DNA from: Lunularia cruciata
Lineage: Eukaryota > Streptophyta > Marchantiopsida > Lunulariales > Lunulariaceae
NCBI GenBank assembly: GCA_948567375.1
Contig: OX419760.1
Location: 17,484,001 to 17,548,000, forward strand
Reading direction: 5' to 3'
Length of the DNA: 64,000 bases
Shown here one piece after another: positions 11,097 to 21,503 of the stretch (its first letter is position 1; each line of letters starts with the position of its first letter). A program made the translations under genes and the position numbers. The notes beneath the pieces were generated by a model that did no database searches, had not been told where the DNA came from, and was given only the letters and a program-made list of their open reading frames with translations.

Positions 11097-12958
11097 AGGG
11101 TGTTCCAAGTTGATATTTCCAATGTCTTTAATATTATCTTTTGTTCAATGTTACTTTGTTTTCTTCGTTTAGAAATTAAATCCCCTAAATCTTTTCTGTA
11201 TTGTAAATGTATCATTACAAGAGAGTTCCCACAACTGAAATTAGAAGACACATGGCAAGGGGATCCCCGAGGGGGTCTCTTTTGCTTAGTGCATTATATG
11301 ATTCTACAACAAGTTGCAATAGTTGTTTTAGTCTTGTCTTTCCCTTCCATCTTGGACTATATTCATATTGTGAGCACTTTGGAGAATATAATTTGAGTGA
11401 TGTTTACTTTCATACGCATTTTACAGACCTTGGGTTTATGAGTCTACATTCTTAAATGTAAAGTTTTGAACCCATGCATGATCCTCACTCCCTTTGATTT
11501 TCCACCAAGATTTTAATTCTCCATTGGTGGTTTGAGAATTTTGGGTTCACCTTTGGGATATGAAGAATTTTGTAATTTATTCACATTTGACAACTTATTA
11601 TATGCTGTAGCCCATGCCGAACTCCTCCCTATGTTGGGAAGAGAATACCCAAGTGAACTGTTCCATGCTACTCGATGTTATCTCCCTGGACTTCATATTT
11701 AACAATGACTTTCATGCCTACTAAAGTGTTGTTAGCACATTTGCTGAGGTTTGATAGTACCCTCCATCATACTTTCTACACTCTGTTTGGGCCATGCATA
11801 TTCCCACAACTAACAAATGAGTGGTGTAGGTGGATAATAGCTCTACAAATAGTCATGGGTGGATACGGCCTCATAAGGCAGGTGACCATAACATTAATAT
11901 CATATATCGGAGCATGGGATCTAGTGGTCTCTCATTTACCGCATAGGTTTCTACACAAGGGTTATCATCTTTTGTTAGGACCTGTCATGATAGTGGATTC
12001 AAGCACTTATGCCTTCCAAACATATCTTTGTTTGACTTTTGACTTATTGCCAAGTCTTGCATTCACTTCACTCTTTGAGTTTATTGACTTTGTATCTCTA
12101 GGAAGATTCAAGCAAATCTTAGTGAACTTATGCACATGCACACATTTACTAGCATCCTCACTAATGTGCTTTTACTTATCAGAGCTAGGATCCTTTCTTA
12201 TGGGGCAAAGGCTCTAGAGCTTGGCTCTAGGCTTCTCCCTTGATAAACTACTTCTTATTTACTTTACTTTTGAGGAGTTTATCACAATACTAAGATTAAG
12301 GTTTTGTCTCTCACATCAAGCTCTCATAGGGCTTCCGGACCAATGTGTATATGTGGTTTCCCACATGATGTACAATCCATACACATTTTATGATGTGTAG
12401 TAGGTATGGAGCGCACCAAGATCCATGATGCAGTTCATGATACCATGGCTCAAATCTTAAAAGCTGCATGCGCCCAGATTCAAATTGAGTGATGGTTAGA
12501 TCTACAAAGACCACCAAACCATTGGATGAAAACAAATACTGTTACTTTTCATGGATGATTGTTAGTCCTCGCATGTTGTGGTGGTGGTAAACCCTTTCCG
12601 AGCAAAGTCATTGGCACGAGCAAGTGTACAAGTGGGAGCAACAAAGACCATTGCCTCTAGAGGCAAGGAGTACCACTATGCACCCCAACTATCCTCAGAT
12701 AACTTTATCCCTTTGGCGATGGATATATTTGGGCACTTACATCACCACTTTGATGATCTCCTTGAGGATGTAGCACAAGGTTCTTTGGAGAGTAGAGGAG
12801 CATTGACCATCTCCCCAACCATATTCACATCCTATTTCAGACAACCATGCTCAATTTTTGGGTCTTCACCACGAGCCGCTACAATAGGCACACCCAACAC
12901 AGCTAGGATACTCCCCCCTTACTTACGGGACATACCATTGGAATTGGAGTACGTCTAA
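11097..12958 (+). pseudogene. LINE-like reverse transcriptase, broken
   Basis: Pieces of one RT protein appear in order on the plus strand. Motif A (VDISNVFN) is near 11102 and motif B (QGDPRGGLF) near 11250. A mutated motif C (DYIHI, where active enzymes have two aspartates) lies near 11350. A C-terminal block in 11675-12217 includes MGGYGL and YIGAWDLV. A last block in 12578-12958 has FIPLAMDIFG and a YFRQ-type motif. The pieces lie in different frames with stops between them, so the element is dead. I infer a non-LTR retrotransposon of the type common in algae and bryophytes. I found no endonuclease upstream. Confidence 0.65.
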
Positions 12959-13065
12959 CAAACCATTCAGGAGTAGATTCGAATAGACTCCCCTCTTCTT
13001 TGGTACTTCTTAGTGGTGTATTTTTTCCCATGTGTGCCTACTGCCTGGTTTTAGGTCCTTTTCTT

Positions 13066-13265
13066 GGTCACTTGAGATTATGGGGCCAAACACCCTTTTT
13101 CCCCTTATGCACTTGGTTGTGCCTTGTACTTGTCGGTTGGGATTATTGAGTCACACACCCCTTTTCCCTATGCACTTGGTTGTGCCTTATTTTCTTGGTT
13201 GCTCGGGATTATTGTGCCACACGCCTTTTTTTCCTCTATGCACTTGGCTGTGCCTTGTATTTCCT
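13066..13265. repeat. Three tandem units of about 62-69 bp
   Basis: Each unit contains (g)ggattatt followed by a C-rich caccc-ttttt stretch and tgcacttggttgtgcctt. The units start near 13066, 13135 and 13197. The array lies just 3' of the LINE-like RT remnant and may be its 3' untranslated repeat. A TATA-like actataaatac follows at 13286. Confidence 0.7.
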
Positions 13266-13571
13266 CCCTTTCCTCTAGGTACTTACTATAAATACATACA
13301 ACAGCCATACCTTAGTGTCCTACACTGTGTGGTCGGTACTGGAGGGCGGTGATCTGGACTTTCGTCTTGATTAAAGAAATTTGATCGCTTGATCTGTGCA
13401 AAGTCCGAGCAAGGTTCGTCACCTCCTTATGGGAGTATGGACTGAACCTTTGGGCAATACGAGAATCTCGCCAACACTTTCAAGCAACCAAAGTTTTCTT
13501 ACATAGTTCTTGATAGTTAACAATTGGAGTGTCTCGTTACCATTAGAGCTTAATAATGTAAAATTAAACAC

Positions 13572-14075
13572 TTGAAAAAATGTGTGTTATTATCAGGCCC
13601 GATGTCTCGGCTGTGGTTTGGTTCGCTTCAAGTTCGTCGTGGTACAGCGGACAAACTTCTCGAACGGGGACGTCAAAAGCCGCTTCAAGTTCTTCGCGGT
13701 ACAGCGGACAAACTTCATGGACTGAACGCGATAAACCGCAGCCATGATTTTGACTCTCTGCACCTTGAAAGTTCAAGATGGATGGAACTTGACGTGACGA
13801 ATCGAAGCGATGCCTTCGATTTTGTACCAGGAAACTTTTACCTTGTGGATCTCGTCAACTGGTTAAATTACTGTTCTATCTGGGTACTTCTCACCCCTAA
13901 GTATGTATTCAGCACGGATCCGAGCACTTCAACAACTAATATTTCTAGGAATCGAGAATCTAGTGACAGATACAGTGGTTTCGCTAGTTTCTATCCACAA
14001 TGTTTAAGTGTGAGAACAAAACTAATACAGCATACAACTTCTTTCGGAAGTCCGATTGGTTTGTCTTGGCTGTAG
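13572..14075 (+). pseudogene. Unrecognised ORF containing a 57-bp repeat
   Basis: An open frame of 167 codons whose first part holds two copies of a 57-bp unit (13624-13680 and 13681-13737). The unit is a multiple of three, so it adds a repeated peptide (RGTADKL in both). I recognise no domain and no signal or membrane segment. It may be chance, or a repeat-bearing remnant. Confidence 0.2.
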
Positions 14076-14079
14076 TTCA

Positions 14080-15799
14080 ATAGCGGAGTGTGCAGGCAGA
14101 TAGCTGAGCAGCTGTTGATTCTCACATGAGGGTCATAATATGGCAGCAACACATAGACTACCACCACTGACTATCCTTTCATGAGAACATTATGGGTACA
14201 TTTAAATCGTTGTGAAATCTCCTCATTCTTAAAGCGATTGCGCTGAAGGGACGTATGTCTCAGTGAACTTATACTCTCCTCAAAACTCAGACTTCCCCAC
14301 CAAGAATGACCAAGTTTTCCATTCGTGGTGTATACCGCAATCATGTACCCTTCTTTGGGAAAGTGGAACACGAAAGGAAAATTCAATTTTATGCATACAA
14401 TTTTATGCATTTCATGAATACCTCAAGTTCCCGACATCAGAGAGGGAACTCGCGCTTTTCGAATCCCCCAACAATCCCCAATTGGTTTTCACAAAACAAG
14501 TCTACCCCCCATCCCCTTGGACCACGTTTCTTCAGACCTCACGAAATTTAGAAGGTGTGTACCCTTTCCGGTTCTCAAGCTCATGCGCCCACAAAGGACA
14601 CGGCCTCTATTTTATTCCCAAGTGTCAAGTGTAAATGCACGTACAGTACATGTGGAAAATATGACAGCTCGGTTGTTCAACTTTATGCTCTAAAGTTGGA
14701 ATTCCAAATATGAAAACTTCTAGTTCCCAAATTCTAGTTCTCAGTGTGTCCATTCAACACCCCGCAACTACAATTAAATAGCTTGTAACAATTGGACTAG
14801 CAGCTAAAACCGCTCAGACAGCTGCTGTAAACAGGTAAAAGTCTGTGGAAACAATCTTTTGCAACAGTGGAGAATAACCACACGAACGTCAGTTCAACTA
14901 AACACCTTCACGAAATACAACGCCCTACCGACAATGAATACTTTGTGGATGAATATCGTCTATTGAAAGGAGGAATGTGTATTTCAAACTTAGGTAGCCT
15001 GGGAACAAGCTTAAACATTAAGTCTACAGATTCCACTTATGGGCCCTTTTACATGTCGGACAGGTAGCGTTCCTGACCTTGTGTGACTCCAAGCAGACGC
15101 CACAACAGAAGTAGTGCATACACGTTAACATATAAGGCATGTTTTAGTAGTCTTGAGCTCAAACACTCTAACCCTGCCATCGTGCTCTGTCTGCATCCCT
15201 TGAATGATAGCGGCATGGCTGTCCTTCGTAAACGTATTCATTTTCACAGTAGTATCCCGAACCCGCTCGGTTTCGCAGGCCTCGCAAATGAACTTGATCA
15301 AGAATGGCTGTCCTTCTTAGACTTCGTAAACGTATTCATTTTTGCAATAGAATAGTATCAAGAAGAGTGCGCTGTCCATAAGGCTCCGCAGTGTTCGCAA
15401 ACCATCTTCACTCACCGGGATCAAGTATATATTTTGTTTAATTCTCAAGGTAAGTTCGTTCACTTTATTGACTTCGGGCTCGAGATCGTATAGTTGCGAC
15501 AGTGTCGTTCTCGGGACATTGGATAGACTACTCTTGGTTGCGCGACGCTTCTTAGTCTTTCTGTCTCTATCTCCCATTGGTGCAGGTAGTGCCCAAAGAT
15601 ACCGATCCAACTCGAGCAAGTGCAAGCGCTAACGAGCTAATTAAGTTTCTCTGAAGAACGTTCCGGAAAGAAGCTCCTAAAATATCGAAAGCACCTTTAG
15701 CAAGTGTTCAGCATGCATCACATCATAGATGACGAAGTCAATGAATTGTTGATCGTCTCCTAACATACACCCAAACCCTGTTAAATGGACGTCTCTCCC
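14080..15799. other. No recognisable gene; one direct repeat
   Basis: Short ORFs exist on both strands, for example 15317-15625 on the minus strand, without a family match. A segment with atggctgtccttc and cgtaaacgtattcattttcacagtagtatc (15215-15256) recurs at 15304-15359 with a 10-nt insertion. Confidence 0.4.
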
Positions 15800-15866
15800 T
15801 AGTACGGCTTGATGGGGTCTTCCCATCCTTCGTTTTTCCTACGCGGTCCCCTTCCTTTAAGTTAAA
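15800..15866 (+). mobile_element. Short LINE 3' fragment
   Basis: The sequence ggcttgatggggtcttcccatcctt matches the LINE-like 3' region at 10101-10126 (same strand) and at 51125-51150 (opposite strand). Confidence 0.5.
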
Positions 15867-15973
15867 TGGACGTTCCCTTGGAGAGAAAACCGAGTAAAAT
15901 CATTCACAGCCGCTGCCCAATTTTGGTTCACACGGATGATCTTGCACGGCTCGAATTACTTCAGATATCTTCA

Positions 15974-16059
15974 GTCTTGCATCGACTCCTGAACAAGGCA
16001 ATGGACCTGCACATAGAGATTGATAAACTTCCAGAACATATATGTTGAGGAACTAACAA
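15974..16059. repeat. 86-bp flank repeat, left copy
   Basis: About 76 of 86 positions match 20976-21061. The left copy ends exactly where the 5' LTR of the copia element begins (aacaa followed by TGTTAGG). The right copy starts where the 3' LTR remnant stops. It reads as an open coding-like stretch (HRLLNKAM) in both copies. Confidence 0.85.
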
Positions 16060-16451
16060 TGTTAGGAAAATCACTCCTGAGATATTCCCGCAACAGCAAA
16101 TCATATACCCCATTAAAAAGACAATAAAAAGATATAGCCTATTAATTAGACAATGATATAATAGAACATAAAACGGTTCACTTTTTCAATTAAATAAACG
16201 ATAAAATGTAAGAAAGTTCACCTTTTTTTCCCGGCCGAATAATTTCACCGAAACACTTTATTGATCACATTAATTAAACAAACTATATATCTATATATAG
16301 TGTTAGGTGAGATGGTTGGGGCAGTGGATGTACCGTTCGGGTCAGCAACTGGTTCCGAGATATGGACCACTTTATATCTTATTGTCTTTCATTGTTTATT
16401 TAATGGAATATGTGATGTGCTATTACGGGAGTAAATAGATATTTTTTAACA
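16060..16451 (+). mobile_element. Ty1/copia 5' LTR
   Basis: It starts TGTTAGGAAAATC and ends ttttttaaca, directly before a decayed primer-binding site. Its 3' half (gtgttaggtgagatgg to gtgatgtgctatta) aligns with 20863-20970, the remains of the 3' LTR, with many substitutions and gaps. That implies an old insertion. Confidence 0.65.
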
Positions 16452-16452
16452 A

Positions 16453-16465
16453 TTAGTATAAAAGC
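16453..16465 (+). promoter_or_regulatory. Degenerate tRNA-Met primer-binding site
   Basis: The sequence ttagtataaaagc sits two bases past the LTR end and resembles ttggtatcagagc, the usual initiator-Met primer site of plant LTR elements, with three differences. Confidence 0.5.
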
Positions 16466-16528
16466 ATAATTAGTCCCGTAGAGAGTCCTCTGAAAGGGGT
16501 CCCGAGACTACGAGTCCATAGCAAAGTA

Positions 16529-19500
16529 ATGGAAAGGATGATACCAATATCAAATGTTAAATTTGCAATGGAGAAGTATGATGGAAAGAACAATTTTGGG
16601 CTATGGTAATTGAAGTGCAGTACCTACTTGTCCAACAAGGGCTACACAAAACACTAAGGAAACGACCTAAGGACAAAAGTGATGATGAGTGCAAAGTCTC
16701 AAATCTCAGAGGTATTAGCACTATTTCGGTAAACCTTGCTAATGAAGTGCAATACAATGATATGAATGAGTACTCTACACCAAAACTTTGTACCAAAATG
16801 GAAAGTCTTTATATGACAAAGTCCTTGATGAATTGATTATATCTATTGATTCTATCAGAAGTTGTATATGATAGGGATGAAGGAAGGCCAAAGTATCATG
16901 GAGCACCTCAATGCATTAAACAAAATCATTTGTGAGTTAATGAGCATAGAGGTTAAGTTAGAAGAGGAGGATAAGGCATTACTGTTATTGACTTTGCTTT
17001 CTTCGTCATATGAGCATCTGGTCACAACTCTTCTATGTGGGAAGGAGATATAAAGTTTGAGAATATGACTTCAACATTATTGTCCAATGAGATGAGGAAA
17101 AGACACAACCAAGAAACTAAAAATCAAGAGGCTCTGTTTATTAGAGGAAGGACAAGATATAGAGATAAGATAAAGAGTAAATAAGATAAAGAGTAAATCA
17201 AGATCAAAGTCTAGAACTGGAAGCTCCAAAGGCAAGTGCTGGATTTGTGTGAATGTTGGGCATTTCAAGAAGGATTGTAACAATGAGAGGCTTGAGTCCA
17301 ACAAGGATAAAGGTCAACTTTCAGATCAAGCAGAGTACTGCGGAGTCATCTAGATCTATGGATGATGTCTATGTGTTACCCAAGACAAAGATCAATTTGA
17401 GGAGTCATGGATGTTGGACTCAGGTTGCTCTTACCTACGTGTCCAAATAAGGAATAGTTTCATGAGTACAAACCATTCAATGGAGGATCTGTAATAATGA
17501 GGAACAACATAGCTTGTAAAGCTATTGGCATTGGTACAATACACATTAAGATGTTTGATTGTGTTGTGCAAACTCTTGTTGATGTGGGGCATGAGTTAAG
17601 GAAGAATTTGATATCACTTGGTACTTTGGAATCAAATGGTTGGAGGTGGGGAGCAGAAATTGTAACACTAAAAGGTATCAAAAGGAGCATTTGCTGTAAT
17701 GAAGAGCAAGAAGATATGAAATCTTTATGAACTGGTTGGAAATACCATTACAAGAGGAGTGGAAACTACAATTTCTAAAAAAGAAGATCCCAAAGATCCC
17801 ACACACTTATGGGACCTATGTTTTGGGGTCATATGAGTGAAAGAGGTTTAAGTGAATTAGCCAAGCAATAATTACTGAAGAGCCTTAAAAGTTGTAAGTC
17901 AAAATTCTATGAGCATTGTGTAATAGGAAAGCAATGGAGGGTGAGCTTTTCCACAGGAGTTCATGCACAAAGGGAATTTTAGTTTATGTGCATTTTGATG
18001 TTTGGAGCTATGCACCTGGAGCTTCAAAATCTGGAGCTTATATTTTGTATCTTTAGTAGATGACTACTCTAGGAGAGTATGAGTCTACACCATGAAGCAA
18101 AAATCAAACGTCTTCTCCATCTTTAAACATTGGAAGGTGATGTGGAGAAATAAACAAAAAGGAAAGTGAAGTGTTTGAGATCTGATAAAGGTTGGGCATA
18201 CAAATCTCAAGAGTTTGATAGATATTGTAAGAGTAAAGGGATAATTCATTACTTCACCATACCGGGTACCCCTAAACAAAATGATGTGATAGAGCAGATA
18301 AATTGTACACTCTTGGAGAAATCAAGAGGTATGTTAAGCAGCACCGGATTGGAGAAGAGCTTTGGGTAGACGTTGTAAGTACCTAAACTCCAAACATGGC
18401 TTGTCATTTGATAAGCATTTCTCCCTCTACCTCTATTGATTGTAAGACACCTATGGAAAAATGGATAGGTCTGTATGTTGATTACTTTTCACTTAGAGTG
18501 TTTGGATGCATTGCTTATGTTCATATTTGACAAGAACAAAGGAAAAAAAAGGAAAAGATCCTAAATCTAGAAAATATAAATTCTTAGGATATGAGAAGGA
18601 TACAAAGGGATATAGATTATGGGATCCAAAAAGGTGCTATCTTGTTGTGATTAGGGATGCAGTTTTTTACTAATATGATGGAGATGATTATTATATCAAA
18701 AGGAAAGGAAAGAAAAGAAAAATTTAGTCAAATGTTGTTAAGATAGAGTTTGCTGTTGGAAGTGATCTCATGGCTTATAGATCTACCAAGTGAACCATTT
18801 GAAGAGCAAAGTCCAGAAGTTATACGTGAATATAGTTATCCAAATAGGGATAGAAATTCCAAAGAGATTTGATGATTCATTTGTAGCCTATGTTGTTCTT
18901 AGGGAGAATGGTGAGCCTTGTTCATATGAAGAGGCAATGCAAAATGAAAGATTGCATTATGCAATGGAAGAGGAAATGAAGTCTTTGGCCAAAGGGTAAA
19001 CTTGGAGACTTGAAAAGTTGCCAATGGGAAAGAAGGCAATTGGCAGCAGATGGATATTTTGGAGGAAGGAAGGACTTCCAAATACATGTGGAGATTGATA
19101 CAAAGCAAGGCTTGTAGCAAAGGGTTATAGCCAAAAGGAAGGTATTGACTTCAATGAAATATTTTCACTAGTGGTAAAAATCTCTTCAATTCTTGCATTA
19201 TTAGCAATAATTATGTTGCATAACTTGGAGTTGGAGCAACTAGATGTAACAAAGATCTCTTCAATTCTTGCATTATTGGCAATAATTACATTGCATAACT
19301 TGGAGTTGGAGCAACTAGATGTTACAACTACTTTTTTACATGGAGAATTGGAGGAGTAGATTTACATGCATCAACCTGAAGGTTTTGTGGTACCAAGGAC
19401 TGAGAACCTAGTTTGTAGGTTACAAAAGTCATTATATGGATTGAAGCAAAGTCCAAGATTTTGGTACATGAAATTCTATGCTTTCTTGTTGAAGCATGGA

Positions 19501-20590
19501 TACAACACAAGTGAGTCAGATTGTTGTGTTTACCTCAACAAGTTATATGGAACCAGAATGTTTGATTTAATTTTCTTGGTATTATATGTGGATGATATGT
19601 TGATTTCCATAGAGGATATGGTTGAGGTGGAGAAATTGAAAGCACAACTTTGCAAGGAGTTTTATATGAAGGACTTTGGTTCTTCAAAGAGTGTGATTAG
19701 GACTGAAATCCATTGGGACAAGAGCAAGGGAAGGTTGTGGATATCTAAAAGGAGGTATTTAGAAATTTTACTTGCACGTTTTGGCATGAATATCAAACCA
19801 ATGAGCACTCTAATGGCAAGTCACTTCAGGATATCATTGGAGCAATGTCCATCAATGAGGAGGAGAGAAAATTAATGTCAAATATTCCTTATGCTAGTGT
19901 TTTTGGGAGTTTTATGCATGCTATGCTATGCTATGCTATGCACTAGACCAGACATCTCATATGCTGTGAGTATGGTGAATCAAAATATGGCAAATCAAAG
20001 GAAACAACCTTGGGAAGTTGTGAAGTTTGGAAGTTGGATACTTTGTTACTTGAAAGGGAATATAAATATTGGCATTATCTTTGAGGTGGAGAAGGACCAA
20101 GAAGGACGAATTACAAGGTACCTAGATTTTGATTTTGATTTTGCAGGAGTCTTAAATAAGAGAAGGTCTACAGCAGGATTAATCTACAATTGTTGGTGGT
20201 CCAGTAAGTTGAAAGTCTAATCTCCAATCTATTGTTGCTCTTTCTACTATAGAGGTAGAATATATGAAAACTAAGGCTAAAGAGGCAAATGGCTACAAAG
20301 ATTAGCCAATGATGCAAGACTCCCAAAAATGAAGTCCATATTTTATTGTGATAGCCAGAGTGCTATTCATTTTGCCAAGAATCAAGTATATCATTCAAGG
20401 ACAAAGCATATTGATGTGAGACATCATCTTATCAGAAAAACGACGACAAACAGTGAGATTAATTGCAAAAGATAGACACACAGGTTAGCTCAGCAGATAT
20501 GTTAAATAAACTTGTTAATGTTGAGAAGTTCAAGTTATGTATGAACTTGCTCAACGTTAGATGTTGCTCTTCGGGATAATACGGCTGATA
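16529..20590 (+). pseudogene. Ty1/copia gag-pol polyprotein, decayed
   Basis: The domain order is that of Ty1/copia. Gag starts at ATG 16529 and includes MEKYDGKNNFGLW. An intact zinc knuckle CWICVNVGHFKKDC lies at 17237-17278, a protease motif MLDSGCS at 17411, and a pre-integrase WGHMSERGL near 17827. Integrase remains cover 18166-18369 (TPKQNDVIEQIN). RT covers 18880-19875 with FLHGELEE, LYGLKQSPRFWY and YVDD at 19585-19596. RNase H traces include TRPDISYAV and a YCDSQSAIHFAKN-type block near 20345. Frameshifts and stops separate the domains, for example a TAG after FLHGELEE at 19358, so no polyprotein can be made. RT contains a 75-bp in-frame tandem duplication. Confidence 0.85.
19180..19329 (+). 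repeat. 75-bp in-frame tandem duplication in copia RT
   Basis: The unit carrying tctcttcaattcttgcatta begins at 19181 and recurs at 19256. It encodes ISSILALLAII and LELEQLDV twice. Normal copia RT has this segment once, just before FLHG. Confidence 0.9.
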
Positions 20591-20619
20591 CAAGCAAAAG
20601 GTGGAGACTTTCGTGTTTG

Positions 20620-20974
20620 GCTTGCTACTAGAGCTTTGACTGAATGTTCACATTGATGGCTGCCTCAACCAGGAGCGGAACATGCTCTAAAGTCAGGGTG
20701 ATAATATGGTACTCAGTCGAGTATGCAGGAGGACAATATTCACAAGACACTTTGAGTGGTAAATATTCAAGAAGTCCGCTGGTAAATATTTAGACGTCCA
20801 GGAGGATGAAAGTGATGAGTGACTATCACTGTCTATATATATGTATACATATCTTTGCTGTGATTAGTAAAGTGTTGGGTGAGACTGTGCAGCGGATGTA
20901 GCTTCCGGGACAGGAAGTGAACCTTTGCATCCTGTTGTCTTCCACTTTTTATTTATGTGATGTGTTGTTGCTTT
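20620..20974 (+). mobile_element. Ty1/copia 3' LTR remnant
   Basis: A purine tract (aaaggtggagac) near 20597 could be the polypurine tract. The sequence after it does not begin like the 5' LTR, but 20863-20970 aligns with 16299-16420. The terminal ttttttaaca of the 5' LTR is missing, so this LTR is rearranged or truncated. The left boundary is uncertain. Confidence 0.45.
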
Positions 20975-20975
20975 A

Positions 20976-21061
20976 GTCATGCATCGACTCCTGAACAAGG
21001 CAATGGAACTGCACATAGAGATTGACTTACCTCCAGAACATATATCTTTAGGAACGAACAA
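20976..21061. repeat. 86-bp flank repeat, right copy
   Basis: Partner of 15974-16059. The frame starting LVMHRLLNKAMELHIEID continues open past the repeat for about 30 more codons to a TGA near 21134. This copy may preserve the original sequence, possibly a coding exon, that the element invaded. I do not recognise the peptide. Confidence 0.8.
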
Positions 21062-21287
21062 AACGGTGAGACTGCAGTACTGTGGACACACAAACACAGC
21101 CTGTATACTTGAGACCGAGCACAGGGTGCTATGATTCCAGGCAATCGCCTTTCGGAGTAGGCGTTGACTCTTTAAATCCTGCTCTGGAAGAAGGCGGCTG
21201 TCTCTTGCCAGACTTACATTATCATGAGGCACACGGACTATCCGTTACAAATCCGTTCCGGAAATGAGAAGATATACAGTACTCTAA

Positions 21288-21503
21288 ATGGCTACGGCAG
21301 CAATGCTTCGGAGTAATGGCAGGCATAGCATCTTCTTACGGAAATATCCAGCAACCAATTTTCTTTTAGTTTTGAGTCTTTCAACGTTCTCGAGCCTTGC
21401 TATGGCTGCTATGGTAGCGGCCAATAATGTACAAGATTACTGTCTAAGAATATGTTCCCCTAGATACTGTAAACAAAGCTCAGATTACAGTATATACAAA
21501 TGA
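21288..21503 (+). CDS. Possible small secreted protein
   Basis: A 71-codon ORF has a good start context (aaATGGC), a basic N terminus with Arg and Lys, then a hydrophobic stretch of about 22 residues (FLLVLSLSTFSSLAMAAMV). A short tail with three cysteines (YCLRICSPRYCK) follows. This looks like a signal peptide or a single membrane anchor. No family is recognised, and the surrounding DNA is otherwise without genes, so chance remains possible. Confidence 0.25.
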   Translation: MATAAMLRSNGRHSIFLRKYPATNFLLVLSLSTFSSLAMAAMVAANNVQDYCLRICSPRYCKQSSDYSIYK

